The notes under the pieces were generated by a model. That model had not been told where the DNA came from. It did no database searches and saw only the letters and a list, made by a program, of their open reading frames with translations. Shown here in pieces: positions 38,307-51,177 of a DNA stretch of 64,000 bases. Where the stretch lies: contig CP137876.1 of NCBI GenBank assembly GCA_034406715.1, positions 412,001 to 476,000 of the forward strand, in the 5' to 3' direction. The DNA is from Rhodotorula mucilaginosa (lineage: Eukaryota > Basidiomycota > Microbotryomycetes > Sporidiobolales > Sporidiobolaceae). A program made the position numbers and the translations under genes. The first letter of the stretch is position 1. Every line of letters starts with the position of its first letter.

Positions 38307-41300
38307 TTAATTCAGCCACGTCTTGCAAGTATCGGCGCTGCAGTGCGAGAGGTCGAATTAGCGTCAAGGGAGCAGGGAGGAGACACTCGCAAATAAGACA
38401 TACCCGCAGAGACAAGGAATCTTGTTGTCCTCTTCGATGGGGAAGTGATAGTCTGAGGGCTCAGGCGCGTCAGCGGGAGCGCCGACCGTCGATGAGCCAG
38501 GACAGAATTGACTGACCGTACGTGACCTCCTCGCCGGGCTCAATGTTCGACTTTGCGTAAATAACGATCTTTTTGACACCATTGATCGTGATGATCCGTG
38601 CCGTGCAATTGGGCGCGCAACAGTGGTTGATGAGACGCCTGCAGAGCACACAGGAGTCAGGCGTGACCTTCGCAAAGCTGACGGCCGATGCGGCCGGCGT
38701 GACGCACCCGAGATTGCCTTTCTTCGTAGCATCGACGACCAAGTCTTCGTCGACACGGAACAGGTAAGACGATCCGATGCCGGAGCGCTCATACGCCTTC
38801 TCGCGGCGGTCAGCCACGGTTTGACGAATGAGCTCGCCGACGTATTCGATCACCATGTCGCCGACGGGAATGTGTCTGCACGAGGGCAACAGGTGCAGTC
38901 TCGGTCAGTCGTTGACTTTGCTGTGCGAAAGAGACTGCCACACTCACTCGAGCGCGAAGAGACCGTAGCCTTCGATACCCGATCGCGCGAATGTGAGCTG
39001 CTTCTTGCGCGTCTTGAGCTGATTGAACTTGAGGACGTCCGTATCGGTCGCCGTCACCTTCTTGTGCAGCTCCATACCTCGGACGAGACCACGAGTGTTC
39101 GCACGCGCAAGACGCGAGACCGCCACGCTGGAAGCTGCCGCGGCATTCGCGGCGGCACCGTTCTGCGTCGACTTGGCTTTGTTGCTGGCAGGCCTGTTGG
39201 CCATCTTCTCCTCGACCGTGATCGCGTAGAAGCCCTCCGTGCGGGCCGATCCGGATGCGTGCTTCGGCGGCGGGTCTTGCTCGTCGTCCGAGGCCGGCGG
39301 GGTAGGGTTGAGTTCCTTGCCGATCTGCAGGCGCTGCAACGCGAGTTTGAGGTAAAACAGATCTTCTTCGTCCTCGGCGATGCCTGCGTCGAACGGGTCG
39401 GGTATGACTGGAACAGGCGGAGGATGGGAAGGAGCCTTCTTGACTGGCACCGGCTTACGCGCAACCTTCGTCGCTTTTTTGGGACTCGGCAAGGCGTGTA
39501 GTGACGGCGACCGATCCTCTCTGGCAAGTATGGTCGCTTCTCCGGCGGCTTCGATCTCCATGTCGTCATTGGCGCCGTTCACCACGGAGTGGACGCCGTT
39601 CGTTTCCGTCGAGGGGAGTTTGTCCGCGGGTGAGGGCTCTTCCTTGACCGATACGAGGCCAGCCTTTGCCGACGGTACAGGAGCCTCGTCCTCCGAGCTC
39701 GTATAGTCCAGATGCACCTTGGTCTTCTTCGGCGGCTTCTTTGGCTTGCTCGCCGGCTTCTTCGGCCGCTCCTTGACGCGTCGCTCTGCTTGATCGTCGT
39801 CATCGCTGACTTCCTCGTCCATGGGAAGCCTCGGCGCCTTTAGTCTGGTCGAAGAAGTCCTGCTGTTCGCGTGCGTGTCGCTGTCACTCTCGGCGTGACC
39901 TCCGCTGGGCGTCTCCGACGGCGTTTCCGAGGCGAGCCTCCGAACAGTGGGCGGCTTCCGGCGAGCCTGCCCGTTGCGGCTCACTTCGGCGGGTCGGCGC
40001 TTGGCGAACGACAACGACGAAATGGACTTGGCGGCGGCGGGGCCCTCAGCCTTGACGTGCTCCTGATCTTCGGCGTGTTCGTTTGACGACGACGACGACT
40101 GCATGCCGCCCTGTTCCCACCGAGCGAGGTGCTCCTGCACCTTGCCTCGCACAAGTCGTGCGATGATGTCGGACTGAAACGCATCGAGCAAGTCGGCGAT
40201 GACGATGTCTTTGGCTTCGTCGAGCAATTCAGCGTCGGTCCATCCGCTCTGCTTCTTGACCGCGGGCGCCGACGGAGGCTGCGCGAGCTTCTTGACGATC
40301 GCCTCGAGTCTGGAGCCAGGTTCGGGTGCGCGACCTCGCGAGAGCTTCTTCGGTGGCGACGCGGGGGCGGTCGGCGTCGCCGGCGTTTCCTCAGGCGTCG
40401 AGCAAAGCTTGAGTTTGAGAGGTGCGCCGGCGAACCGGCGACCTTCGAGCGCAGACTTGGCATCGCCCGCGGCCTCCTCGGACCGGAAAGTGATGTACCA
40501 TCCGTCAGCGTCGGCGAATGTCTGTCGAGGTAAGGAGGTCAGCTCCTCGACCTGGGGAAGATACCGTCGCTGGGAGAAGAGCGCACCCGATCGATCCCGT
40601 ATTTGCCAAAGTACCGCTGCAGGTCGTCATTACTCGGAGCAGCCTGAGGACCAGTGCGAGTCGGTCGATCCTCCTGGAAGGGACGCTTCTCGATGAGGAG
40701 GTACGGATGCCCGTTCGACCGCAGCTTTTCGAGGAGAATCTTCTTCGAGACCTGCCACGCGATGGCGCCGACGGGCGCGACTCCGGGTGGCAGGACACGG
40801 CGAATCTGAGGTTTGCCGAGGGCGTAGTCGTAGTGGAGGGTGTTCCGCGCGTCGCCCTCGTCTTCGCTGCCCGTATCGCTTCCCGACTTGCCTCCCTCGT
40901 CATCACTCGAAACGTCCATCTTTGCGTCATCACGGCGGCCAGGCGCTCTCGAGCTTGACCTTGATTCGTCTTCTCGCGATTCAGGTCGCGCTTGGCCAGA
41001 CTGGAGGCGCCGTTTCGCAGCCTCGACTGCCTGCGCGATCGCGTTGCTCATCTCGTCCGACCGTCCGTAACCGCTTCTCGCACCCGGCGCGCCCGGTCTT
41101 CGTCCCAGTTTGGGCTGTGCGAGCGGGGCCGGAGCGGCCATATCGCGTCGGCGGTCCGGACGAGAAGGAAGCTGAGCGCTCGGGAGGGGCGGAATCGGCA
41201 TCGAAGGTCGCACGATCCGTAGCTCGGGCGGGGTCTCCCGCCTTGCTGTTCGGCTCGAGTTCGGATGCGAAGGCGTCATCGGGGGCGGGGTCGAGGTCGA

Positions 41301-43278
41301 GGTCGAGTTCGATGTGACTATGGGCCCGGAGGACGGGATAAAGGATGGTCTAGCGGGGAGACTGGCAGGGAGACCGGCGGGCGGCGCATAACGAGTCGCC
41401 GAGCTCTTGTCCGGAAAAGGTTCTCGACGCGCAGTCGGAGCAGTTGGAGGACCGGGGAGCGGATGACGGCCGCCAGCTTGTGAAAGTAGTGGCGGTGGTG
41501 GTGGAGGGGGAGGAAGTGAAGGCGGCGGCGGCGGAGGCGCATCTGAAGGTGGCGGAGGTGGAGCGCGGGTAGAGGTCGACGCGCGAGGTGTCGAAGCGGA
41601 CGTTGGGTTGGTAGGTTCCTGCTTCGGTTTCGGCGGCGGGGGAGGGTACAAGCGCAACAACTCTGCATCGACGGCAGCTTTGCAGAGTTTGCCCTCGGCG
41701 TCCAAGACCACCTGGACCCCCTTGTCGGACCTCAGCATGGCCATGCCGATCTTGGCGCCTTTTCCTCGCGCGACCGCATCCTTTGCGACAACCGCGCCGT
41801 CCTGCGCCTGACCCGCTTTCCGCTTCGCCTCGTACTTCTCTCGCGTCGGCCGATCCGGTTCAAAGTCTCGGGGCACGTCGTCCTTGAACTTGATCCAGCA
41901 GATCCCGAGGCTGCCGCCCGTCTTGGGATCGCGCTTGAGCTCGACTTGCTCGATCCGACCGAACGACCGGAAATGCGCATGGAGGGCATCTCCGCTGGTC
42001 GTCGAGGGGAAATCGGTAACCAAGATCGCACACGGAGGAATGGGTGGGGCGGGCCCGATCGAGTTCTTGTCCCACTGAACATTGTGTTGTGCGTCAGGGG
42101 TCCGCCGGGAGGAGTGAGAAAGTCACGCGAAGGAGGACTCACGTTGTAGGTGATCACGTTGACTCGCTTCACGTGAAGGTGCCGCTTTGCCGCCGCGAGA
42201 TGCTGCTCGAGATTGCTCCGCGCTCCGCGAGGGTCTTTCGAGCCTGCGTCGTCCGGAAGGCCTTGACCGTCGTACCGGTACTCGACGGCCTTGCCCTTCT
42301 TGATCGGGTTCGAGTCGAGTGCCGGATCGTACTCGACCTTGTAGTCTTTGCTCTTGAGGGGCTTGTAGAAGAATGGCGGCACTTTGTCGGCAGCTGGTGG
42401 CGGCGCTGTTGGTTTCACGGGAGCTTTGGGACGAGAGGATGAGGACGACGTGCTGCCTGAGAAGGCTTCGAGCGGGCGACGAGCAGCGGTGGACGCAGAC
42501 GAGCTGCTTGCTGCCGAGGGGAGGGCTATGGATATCGATTGCCGAGGTCGAGTCGTCGAGCTCGAGCTCGCGCCGCGCGCGTCTTTGTCGCGTGCAACCG
42601 TAGAACGGCCGCCGCCATCCCGACTGATGCTGCTCGATCCGGATGGGGGCAAATCTCTCCGGTCTCGAGCTTCGGGAGAACGGTTCGAGTACTTGTGGTC
42701 CGAGTACGTTTCATCCGAGCGAGGTTTCAACGACGCGTGGTGCGACGAGCGAGGTGGCGGAGTCGGAGAGCGGCGCGACGAAGTGCGGTGTCGAGACGGC
42801 GAAGGCGAGCGGCGGCGGTACCTCGGACTCGGAGACCGTTTCCTCCGGCTGCTGTAGTAGTAGTCGTCGTCGTCTTCGTCGTCATCGTACCTCAATCGGC
42901 GCGAAGGACCGGCTGTGAGCACCGAGTCGGATGCAGAGAGCACGTGAATCGACAAGCAAAACACAAGACAACGGCGTCCGAGTCAGCATGTCAGTTTGCG
43001 GGGGGCAGGGGCACGGGTACGGGGTTACGTTACGCACGCCTGTCTCTGTCATGGTAGCGGTCATAGTACGCGTCTCTGCCGGGCGAACTGCCGCCGCCGC
43101 CGCCACGCGAGTCGCTGTACCTCCTTGCGCGGTCGTCGTGCGCGCGCGCGCTGGAGCGGTACCGGTCAGGCGACGGACTGCCTCGCGAGCGTGGCGAACT
43201 GCCGCCCCGTGCGCCGCCACCGCCGCCGCCGCCTCGGGGTCGCGACGAATCGCGGTCGCCGTCGTCGTCTCGCGGCAT
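38307..43278 (-). CDS. SET1: Histone H3 lysine-4 methyltransferase Set1
   Basis: Catalytic subunit of COMPASS, about 1,500 residues. N-terminal RS/RG-rich region ([40 protein letters not shown]), then an RRM ([50 protein letters not shown]), a long proline-rich part, a second RNA-binding-like domain ([34 protein letters not shown]), the N-SET region (DDLFYLK-type [37 protein letters not shown]), and [102 protein letters not shown]. Post-[16 protein letters not shown] is formed by the last splice (donor GTATGT), ending TAA 38307-38309. All zinc and cofactor motifs look intact. The intron before RLINHC is 69 nt and has no stop. Confidence 0.95.
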
Positions 43279-43882
43279 GGCGCGTCTTGCACGCGCGGGG
43301 CTGACCCTACCGAGCTGCCGTAGAGAAGAGACACAGGCCTTTCTTGTTCCTCCTGTCCGTCTGCTGCTGCCCTGCCCTGCCCAGCTGCGTGAGGCCGACT
43401 CGACGCGACGACCGTCGACTTGCAGCTGCAGCAGCGGCGCGCGAGGCTTTCGTTCTCACCCTACACTTGTCAAATTCCACTCGGACCGGTCAGACGCTGA
43501 TACGTAAATGCTTCCAAAGCTGTATTCTGCCGTGCTCGTCTCGCTTTTCCCGCGCGTCGAATCGGATGCTCGACGCAACTCGACCGGCCGCATACACTCT
43601 GCTGCTGCCCGACAGGAAACCTGCGCATAGCTGCAGGGAGGCGTGCCCATGGACTCCACGCTAATCACGAGCGACCACAGTGCACGGCGACTTTCCCTTC
43701 GTCGAGCCGACTAGTCGCTCACCATCTGCGAACGCCGCTCCTTCCCGACACACCTTGAACCGATGCGTGTCCTCTGCCACGGCCGTGACATAAGAAGACT
43801 CGGCCATACCGATTGGAGAAAGCGCACGTGCTTATTGCGAATATGCATAAACAAGGGGTGGGGGCAAAGCAAGGCGCTGCTG
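43279..43882. promoter_or_regulatory. SET1 upstream region and MBOAT 3' flank
   Basis: 604 bp with no supported gene. It should hold the SET1 promoter. Short antisense frames show no family resemblance. Confidence 0.4.
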
Positions 43883-45856
43883 CTACTGGAAGGTCGCGTG
43901 TGCCCGCTCGCCGTAGTAGAATTCGGGGAGCGAGTTCATCCAGAGCGGCGGAGGCTGCAGACACCCCATCGGTATCACGAACCGCTGCCACGACCAGTAC
44001 GGCACGGGCGGGACTTCTCGCAAGAGACCTTGCTGGATCCTGTCGACGTCGACACATGTCAGCACTCATTGTCTTGGGTTGCTTGTGTCGATAATCTTCC
44101 AAGAGTGAGGCAAGAGGGAAAACGTACCAGCTATCCCGCAGCGCCTGTCCGAGGGTCACCACAAAGAGGCACATCCAGAGCGTGCCGAGCCGCCCACCGA
44201 CTCGTCGCCCCGTGACGGTCTCAAACACTCCCTCGAGGACAATCGCGACTCCTTGCATCATGAAGTAGATGCTGCCACCCCACCGCAGGTAGAAACTCAG
44301 CGGCTCGGATGGAGGGGACAGGGTCGAGATGGCGGTGGCGAGACCTGTAGTTAGGGCACAAAATCCGACGGGTCAGAGTGGGAAGGGTGACACTCTCACG
44401 ACTCATTGAGGGCCCGCTTACCGAATTCGTGGATCCAGGCGCTCACGGCAAAAGTGGCCAGCACGGCTGCCGCGCGGCCGGCCCCTTTGCCCGCAAGAGG
44501 GGACACCAAACGGAATGCCGGCTTGAAGCCGAGGAAGCGGAAGGGTCCTGAGAGAGAGATGCCATGTCGGCGTGAGCTACAGTAGTCTTCCTCCAGCCCA
44601 AGATCGAGGAAGATGCTCGAGGAAGAGAGCCGCCGACGAAGAGAAGCGCGGTTGGCGGCGGAAAGTGGCAAGTGAAAAGACTCACGGGCAAAGAAGGCGT
44701 GCCACGTTTGCGACCACCAGACGGCCACCGAATCTGGTACGCGGTCGAGCTTGAACAGTGGCGGGTATTCTCTCGGGTCGAACGGGGGTAACCTGAGAGC
44801 CTCAGGCACGAGTGGGAGACTCTGCGAGATCGAAGTGGCGATCAAGGCGAGCAAAGCCGCGCACGAGTACCCGAGAGTCAAGGCGGCAAAGACTGCCGTC
44901 CCCATCGCGAGCCCCGTCACGGCGCCGCCGATACGAGTCACCTCGACCGGGGTGAGCCGATCAGGCAAGAGGGCGGCGAGCGTCGCGTCTCGGTTCGAAG
45001 GCGGTTCGAGCAACGTCATGGCGCACAGGACGAGGAGCGGATGCGACAAGGCAATGTCGAGCAAGAGTCGGCGCAGGTACGGGCCTCGTCGTCGCCCGTC
45101 TGAATAGGGCTTGGTCGCGATTGCGCCGAATTGGTAGCCGGCGCCGCGCATCGAGAGCATGAGGTGCACCGTCGACCGAAGGATCTGAATCGGTCCTTCT
45201 TCGGCGGCTTGGCGCGCTCGTAACTCGACGAGGCGGTCTCGGTGCCGGTGTCGGACAGCGCGGCGCTCGTCGCGGGAAGCGGTGTCGTGCGACTTTTCTG
45301 AAAACGTCGGCTCATCGAACCCGATCCACGTGTACGGCAGGAGGTTGCTCGCCAATCCCCACTCGATGCTCTTCATGATGCCGTATGCGCCCATGATGCC
45401 GACGACAACTGCTCGCATGAAGAACCAGTCCGAGTTAGTTCTCTTTGGCGTGAGAAGGCCGAGGTGCCGCAGCGGAAATTCTGAGGAGAAGTTTGACCGG
45501 GAGGGTGACACGCACAGTTGACGCCTATTGCCTGATTCCGCGGTTCGATCGCATAACGGTACGGAGTCGCGAACGACATGATGAGCGAGATCGGCATGAC
45601 GGCGAACCGGACCAGTCGAGAGAGGGTCGGCGGCACGATCGGGTGCAGCATGAGCGCCTGGATCGAGACCGGAATCATGAAAGCAAATCTGCCAGAGCTC
45701 AAGCATGTCAGTATGAAGAGGATCTGGACAGCTGCGGCCCCAGGCGGAGGCTGGGAAAGTGAAGCTGCAGCCGATGACGGAAGTTCGGCGAGCAGGGGAG
45801 AGTGCGCACATTTCGACCGGCGGAAGGGTCGGCCCTTCGAGCAGGTACTGCCGCAT
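43883..45856 (-). CDS. Wax-synthase-like membrane-bound O-acyltransferase
   Basis: A multi-pass MBOAT of the fungal wax-synthase-like group, which moves acyl or acetyl groups to lipid or terpenoid alcohols. The first exon is short (MRQYLLEGPTLPPVE). Membrane segments follow (FAFMIPVSIQALMLHPIVPP; VRFAVMPISLIMSFATPYRY; AVVVGIMGAYGIMKSIEWGL; VTGLAMGTAVFAALTLGYSC). The family core is SVAVWWSQTWHAFFA and ATFAVSAWIHEFG, the latter with the candidate catalytic His. The last two exons give YLRWGGSIYFMMQGVAIVLE, GTLWMCLFVVTLGQALRDSW and IQQGLLREVPPVPYWSWQRF, with the stop at 43883-43885. The start is uncertain: an in-frame ATG exists at 45982. It shares a 177 bp divergent gap with the next gene. Acyl acceptor unknown. 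Confidence 0.75.
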
Positions 45857-46033
45857 GTTGGGCCGAGCTTTGCACGTCTCAGCTGCTCCCCGAGTCGGTG
45901 GGCATGTAGATGGACAGGCCGAGAGGATCTTCGTCTCGTGATTTTTTTCAAGTCCGACGTCCGATCTCGGTGATTTGACCAATCACGCTGGTTGGACAAG
46001 CGTAGAGCCTCGGACGTCAGTGCCCGCCAGACC

Positions 46034-47267
46034 ATGAACGGCAAGGCGAACGGCAGCCGCCCGGGACGGTCCGGGTCGGCCGCCGACGACAGCAGCGACG
46101 ACGAGTTTGATCCGGCGTCGTTTCAAGCAGAGCTCGACGCGTCGGTCCACTCGTCGAGGAGTCTCGTGCAGAGCTGGCTGCCGTCCAACCTCGGCAGCGA
46201 GTGGGACGACGCGTTCAGCGCCCAGAAGGGCGCCGTCGGGTTGCAAGGGTTGAAGGACGCCATGAGGCCTGCCCGGTGAGAGTCTGGCTGCCGCCGAAAC
46301 GGTGGACTGCGCGCATGCATACAGAGATGAGGACCTATATGCTGACACTGCGTGAACTATCTTTAGCCTAGGACTCGGAGCGCAGCCTGCTGCCGCACAC
46401 AAACAACTCGCAGAGGACCGCAAGATCAAGAACCGCCTGCTCGGCAAGAACCCGCGCGCGCTCGGCGACGAAGGCGCAGACGTCAAGCTGAACAAGGACG
46501 CTGCTGACGCCAACAGCAGCGACGACGACGAGGAAGAGAGTCGGGCGGGCGCCATTGGCAAGAAGGGCAAGGGGACCTCGAACGGCATCCAAGACAAGAA
46601 GAAGGACTACGTCAACCCGTTCCTCCTACCCAAAGCGAAGCCTTCTACCCCGCTCAAATCCGATGTTCACGCGGCCGCCGACGTCGGCGGCAAAGCCCTC
46701 TTCAACGCCCCTTCGCCAGCAAAACCTGCGCCGCCCGCGAGCGCCTCACCGCAGGCACCAGCTTCGACATCCATGGCTGCTCCACTCGTCGCCGCGTCAG
46801 CTTTCTATGGCGGCGGCGGTAGTCAGGACGGAGCGGGGGGAGCGCAGTTGACGAAGAACCAGCGCAAGAAGGAGCGGCAGCGAGAGAAGGCCGCTGCGCT
46901 CAAACGACAGCGCGAGGAAGAGTCTCGGCTCGAAGAGGAAACCGAGCAGCAGAGGAAACGGACCAAGACGGGCGATACCGCTCCCGGGAAACGGAGCGCG
47001 GACGGGAATGACGAGCTGGCGGATGCGAAGATGGATGCGACCGAGCGTGGTGGCGTCGAGACCTCGAGGACCAGCTCCGGCTCCAATGATGACGACGGCG
47101 GCGAGGCTCCGAGTCCGTGCCGATCCCGGGCAGATTCGGCGACGGCGGCAGCGGGAGGAGCATCAAGCCCGGGCAAGCGGAAAAAGAAGAAGAAGAAGAA
47201 GGTTTCCGGCGGAGCTGGATCCGGTTCTGGAGCGGCGGCGGAGGGACCGTTACTCAACCTCGGGTAG
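46034..47267 (+). CDS. DUF3245-like basic nucleolar-type protein
   Basis: The two-exon product starts MNGKANGSRPGRSGSAADDS with an acidic DDSSDDEFDPASFQAEL block and SLVQSWLPSN. After a GTGAGA-type intron (about 46276-46367) comes LGLGAQPAAAHKQLAEDRKI and KNRLLGKNPRALG, the conserved core I associate with the DUF3245 family. The rest is low complexity with basic clusters (LTKNQRKKERQREKAAALKR; GKRKKKKKKKVSGG), as in ribosome-assembly or nucleolar proteins. The function is unknown. Family assignment is from memory of the LGLGA..L..DR.LK core and should be confirmed. Confidence 0.7.
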
Positions 47268-47546
47268 CGATGGTGCGTCAAGGTGGCGGCGCGCGTGTTC
47301 TTTCGAGGCGAGGATGTCGTTTGCGGCGCAGATGCGAATATTTCGACCAGACCTTGAATGCGATCTTCGCATGCGACTTTTTGGGAGAGCACGTTCTGCT
47401 TTCATGGCATCGGTCTCTAAGATACGAGAGCGTACTGTCCTATGTCACCGTCGTCGCAGCTGAGCGGACTTGGGCTATATCCGAAACCTGACCTTGCGCT
47501 GCTTCCGCCCTTGCCAATCGCTCCCTCCGAACGTGCGCATACCACC

Positions 47547-48085
47547 ATGTACTCTTTCAGCCTACTCCGAGCCTCTCGGCAAGCCACCTGCGCCTTGCGC
47601 ACTGCCCCCGTGGCTGCCGCGCCGCAATTCGCTCGCTCATCATTCGCCCGCGCGTTCTCGTCCTCGACGCTCCGACGAGAGGCTCCCAAGCCGACGGACG
47701 GGGAACAGGCGCTGAAGGCCAAGTTGGAGGAGAAGCTGCAGGGCGCCAAGGTCGACGTGCAGGACGTTTCGGGTGCGTCTCCCCTCTCCTCTCTGCGACG
47801 CCCGACTTTTTGAAACGCTGACCATCTCCCGCGACTCCGTTTGCTGCGCCATGTTGTGGGAAACAGGCGGCTGTGGATCTTTCTATGCCATCTCGGTCGA
47901 GCACGAATCGTTCAAGGGCTTGACGATGATCAAGCAGCACCGGCTCGTCAACGACTTGCTCAAGGATGACATCAAGGACATGCACGGCTTGCAGGTTAGT
48001 CCTCCCCAACTTTAACTTGGCGGTCCAGAGTCTGGATTGACTGACGACCCTTCCTTGATCGCAGCTCAAGACCAAGGCGCCGTGA
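47547..48085 (+). CDS. Mitochondrial BolA-family protein (BOLA3/Bol3-like)
   Basis: A small protein (about 125 residues) that helps transfer 4Fe-4S clusters to mitochondrial enzymes with Nfu1. The N-terminus is a clear presequence (MYSFSLLRASRQATCALRTA; ARAFSSSTLRREAPKP), followed by KAKLEEKLQGAKVDVQDVSG. A GTGCGT intron (about 47774-47868) leads to GGCGSFYAISVEHESFKGLT, MIKQHRLVNDLLKDDIKDMH and GLQLKTKAP. The conserved Cys in GGCGSFY and the QHR motif fit the BOLA3 branch. The stop TGA is at 48083-48085. Confidence 0.93.
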
Positions 48086-48674
48086 GCAGAACGAGAAACG
48101 CTCGCGTCAAACTCGACTGGAGGCGGCCTCTCTTTCTCTCTGCGACTTTCTCTTGTTGTATCTACATATCGCCGTCTCATTCTACCGCATCCGATCGCAA
48201 TTCACCGAGGTGTCAGCACCGATCGTGGTCTTGCGGTCCGTTCGGGCGCCGGGCAAATTCCGGCGCGGCGCCCTCACTTTCTTCGCCGGTGGCGGCGGCA
48301 TCTCTCCTCTCTCGCCGCGCGCCCGCTCATCAGCCTCTGTGGGCGTCTCCTCCTCGGATTGCTCGAGCGTGTGTGAGAGATTGGCGCTTGGACCGATTCT
48401 GTAAAGCTGGACCCAACTTAGGGCGGGCTGGAGGGAACTTGGGCAGCCCCGGCTCGGATTTGCTCTTCGGTCGAGCTCGTCGGAGATCCTCGTTCTCGTC
48501 TAACGAAAGTAAATGACGCTGAGGACTGTACATGTGCCCGGCTACGCATCGCGAGCTCGACGAGTTTTGCTCACGTCGCGACGCCTGAGGGGCGCTCTGC
48601 GTTGAAGCGTTTGTGATCGAGTTCATCACCTCGAGGGCAACTCTGCTCCTGCCTCAGCACACACAGTCCAGCCT
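48086..48674. other. Intergenic region BolA to CDT1
   Basis: 589 bp with no supported gene; should contain the BolA 3' UTR and the CDT1 promoter. Open frames on both strands are short and without family resemblance. Confidence 0.4.
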
Positions 48675-51035
48675 ATGATGGCGAACAGACCCGACAGTGG
48701 TGCAAGTACGAGTAGAGGCTCGCCTACGAAGCGAGCGAGGGCCGCAGTCATGCCGCCGACTCCGCCCTCGTCGTCTTCGCCCCGGAAACGCACTCGGAGC
48801 GACGCTCAGCCGCACGCAGGCACCTCGTCGCCTTCGTCGCCCGCCAGACTCCTCGTCAAGCTGAACGGCCGGGTGTACAGGCCCCCGTCGCCCGATGACC
48901 TCCGCACCAGGGCAGAGCAAGAGGCCGACCTCTTGCTTCAGGAACCGCACGAGACGACGGACGACCTCGCGCAGAGTCGGAGGGATCACAAGCGGAAACA
49001 GATCGAGATCGAGATGCGCAGGGAACGGTTGCGACTCGCGGCAGCAGCGGCTCCGTCACGCGGATCCGCAGCCGCTTCGACCTCGACGCCTCCTCGAAGT
49101 GCCGGCAGGCTGCTCCGATTCGATAGCGACGATGGCCTCGATGTGAGTGGTTCGCCTTCGCATGCATTAGATGAGTCGACAACCTCGCCCTGTCTGCCTG
49201 GACAGCGCGCCGTCACTCCGCCGCCGCTCCACCGTCCGATGCCGGCGAGCGTGGCCTCACCTCTCGGTCTCCCGTTCGCATTCCAAACCGACGCTACCAC
49301 TACCATGACCTCACCAAAGCGGAACAATACTCGTCCGCTGCCGCCTCACCTCGCGGCACTGCTCAGCTTACACGCCGCAGTCGAGCGAACCTTGATCCTG
49401 CATCTTTCCACCGCCGGCTCGACAATCGCTTCGACCGTTTCCGACACGAGCACCACCGATGACGGGGCTGCGACGGCCACGGTCCGGATGACCAACTTGA
49501 TCGACTTGTCCACCCTCGGCAAGATGCTCGCGAGCACTGGCAAGCGGTTCACCGAGACGGAACTGAGGCGACTCGTCTGGGTGTGGCAGGGCGCGGGAGC
49601 AAGTTATACTCCACCCTCGTCGTCGTCTTCTTCCTCCCCTGCCCGGAAGAGCCCAACCGACTCGTCGTCGTCCGCGATGAGCGGGTCGATCGTGCTCGGA
49701 CGGGACAGCGAAGACGAGGTGGGCGGGATGGGTTTCCTCGTCACGCGCGCGAGGACCGCTTCCTCTTCGGCGGCGTCGGCGGCGAACAACGGCAGCTCGT
49801 CACTCTTCAACGCGAGTGGAGCCCGCGTCTCTTCGACGTACGGAATCGGAATCACCGTCGCCGTCAGGTCGAACCCTCAATTGCCGAAACTCGAACTCGT
49901 CTCGCCCGGTCGGAAAGGCTCGATCCCGACTCCACCGAGTCCGAGCAGTGTCGGAAAAGGTCGCGATGGTATGAGCATTGTGGCGTTGTGGACTCAGGGG
50001 AAGGAACAGCGGCAACGGGAGGTGGAGCGGAGATTGCGCGCGTGGGCGGACAAGCAAGTCAAGCTTGAGGTGAGTGGTTAAACGTGGCCAGTTCTGAGAG
50101 CGCGCTCGCTGGCAGTTCTCGCCATTGACGCTTTCTTTGCCGCCCTCACAGCCTGGCGTCGATGAGGACGTCTTTGGCTCTGCGCCCACCGTGCCGTCGA
50201 TTCCCCTTGCGGCGCTCCCGCTGCTCTCGCCGGCTGTGCCCGCTGTCCCTTCCACGACTACACCCAGTCCTTGCAAATCCACAGCAATGATCGACTCTCA
50301 TGCCGCAGGCTCCCGAGCCGAAGCTGCTGCTGCGGCGAGCGACCCGGTCGTCTCGCCCCAAAAGTTTGTCGAGACGTTGCTCGCGGGCAAGCCGGTCAAG
50401 TCGAAAGCGGGCAAAGCCGCCGAACGGGAACGAGCCCTCCGAGCTCGGATCGAAGCGAAACAGGCGGCGCAGCAGAAATCGGCGTACCACGCTTCGTTGT
50501 CGGCTCTATCGACGGGAGGATCGTCGCCGACCAAACGCTCGCTCAAGCGGCATGGTGCCGCAAGTGACGCAGACGATGCACAGAGTGCGCACGCAGCAGG
50601 CGGGAGTGACGGCCTCGTGACGCTGCAAGAGGTGCGGAAGCAGAATGCGATGCTGAGTCGACTCGGGAGCGTCGCCGACGTGGTTGCGATGCGGTGTCAA
50701 GGTCGACCCATCCTGTATGAGGAAGTCTGTACCGCGGTCGCCAACAGTCCGCTCGTCTCGATCGGTTATGGTGCGTGCGAAAACCCGGTTCTCACCCTTT
50801 CGTTCCTTTCTTGCCGACCTTGCTGATCTCTCTTCCTCCCCTGTGCTTCGACCATATAGACGAAGCCGATCACGCCTTGTCCTTCCTCGCCGAGCATTTC
50901 CCCGATTTCGTTTACGTCAAGACGGTCGGGAACGAGCCGTGGCTCAGCTTGCGAGGCGTGCAGCGGGCCATCGAGGTCAAGCAGCTCGTGCAACAGCAAC
51001 TCGTCCGGGCGGGTGCAGCGCTGGAGAATGTGTAG
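48675..51035 (+). CDS. CDT1: Replication licensing factor Cdt1
   Basis: Loads the MCM helicase with ORC and Cdc6. About 740 residues. The N-terminus is disordered and basic with Ser/Thr-Pro sites (SRGSPTKRARAAVMPPTPPS). The central CDT1 fold reads RPLPPHLAALLSLHAAVERT, MTNLIDLSTLGKMLASTGKR and FTETELRRLVWVWQGAG, interrupted by a Ser-rich loop, then TYGIGITVAVRSNPQLPKLE. A GTGAGT intron precedes a second disordered part. The C-terminal winged helix reads ERERALRARIEAKQAAQQKS, LGSVADVVAMRCQGRPILYE and DEADHALSFLAEHFPDFVYV, then VGNEPWLSLRGVQRAIEVKQ, which matches the MCM-binding domain of Cdt1. The family call rests on the paired middle and C-terminal domains, not on single motifs. Confidence 0.75.
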
Positions 51036-51177
51036 TTGAGATTTGTACTGCTCGAGGGAACTTCTTTTTCCTTTTGGAACGTGGGCGAGAACGCGGTATC
51101 CGAGGGAACAGAAAAAGCTTTGGTTGATTCACAGGGGAAATGTCATGCAGTCCATTTATCTCCTTTCCACTCGCCCT

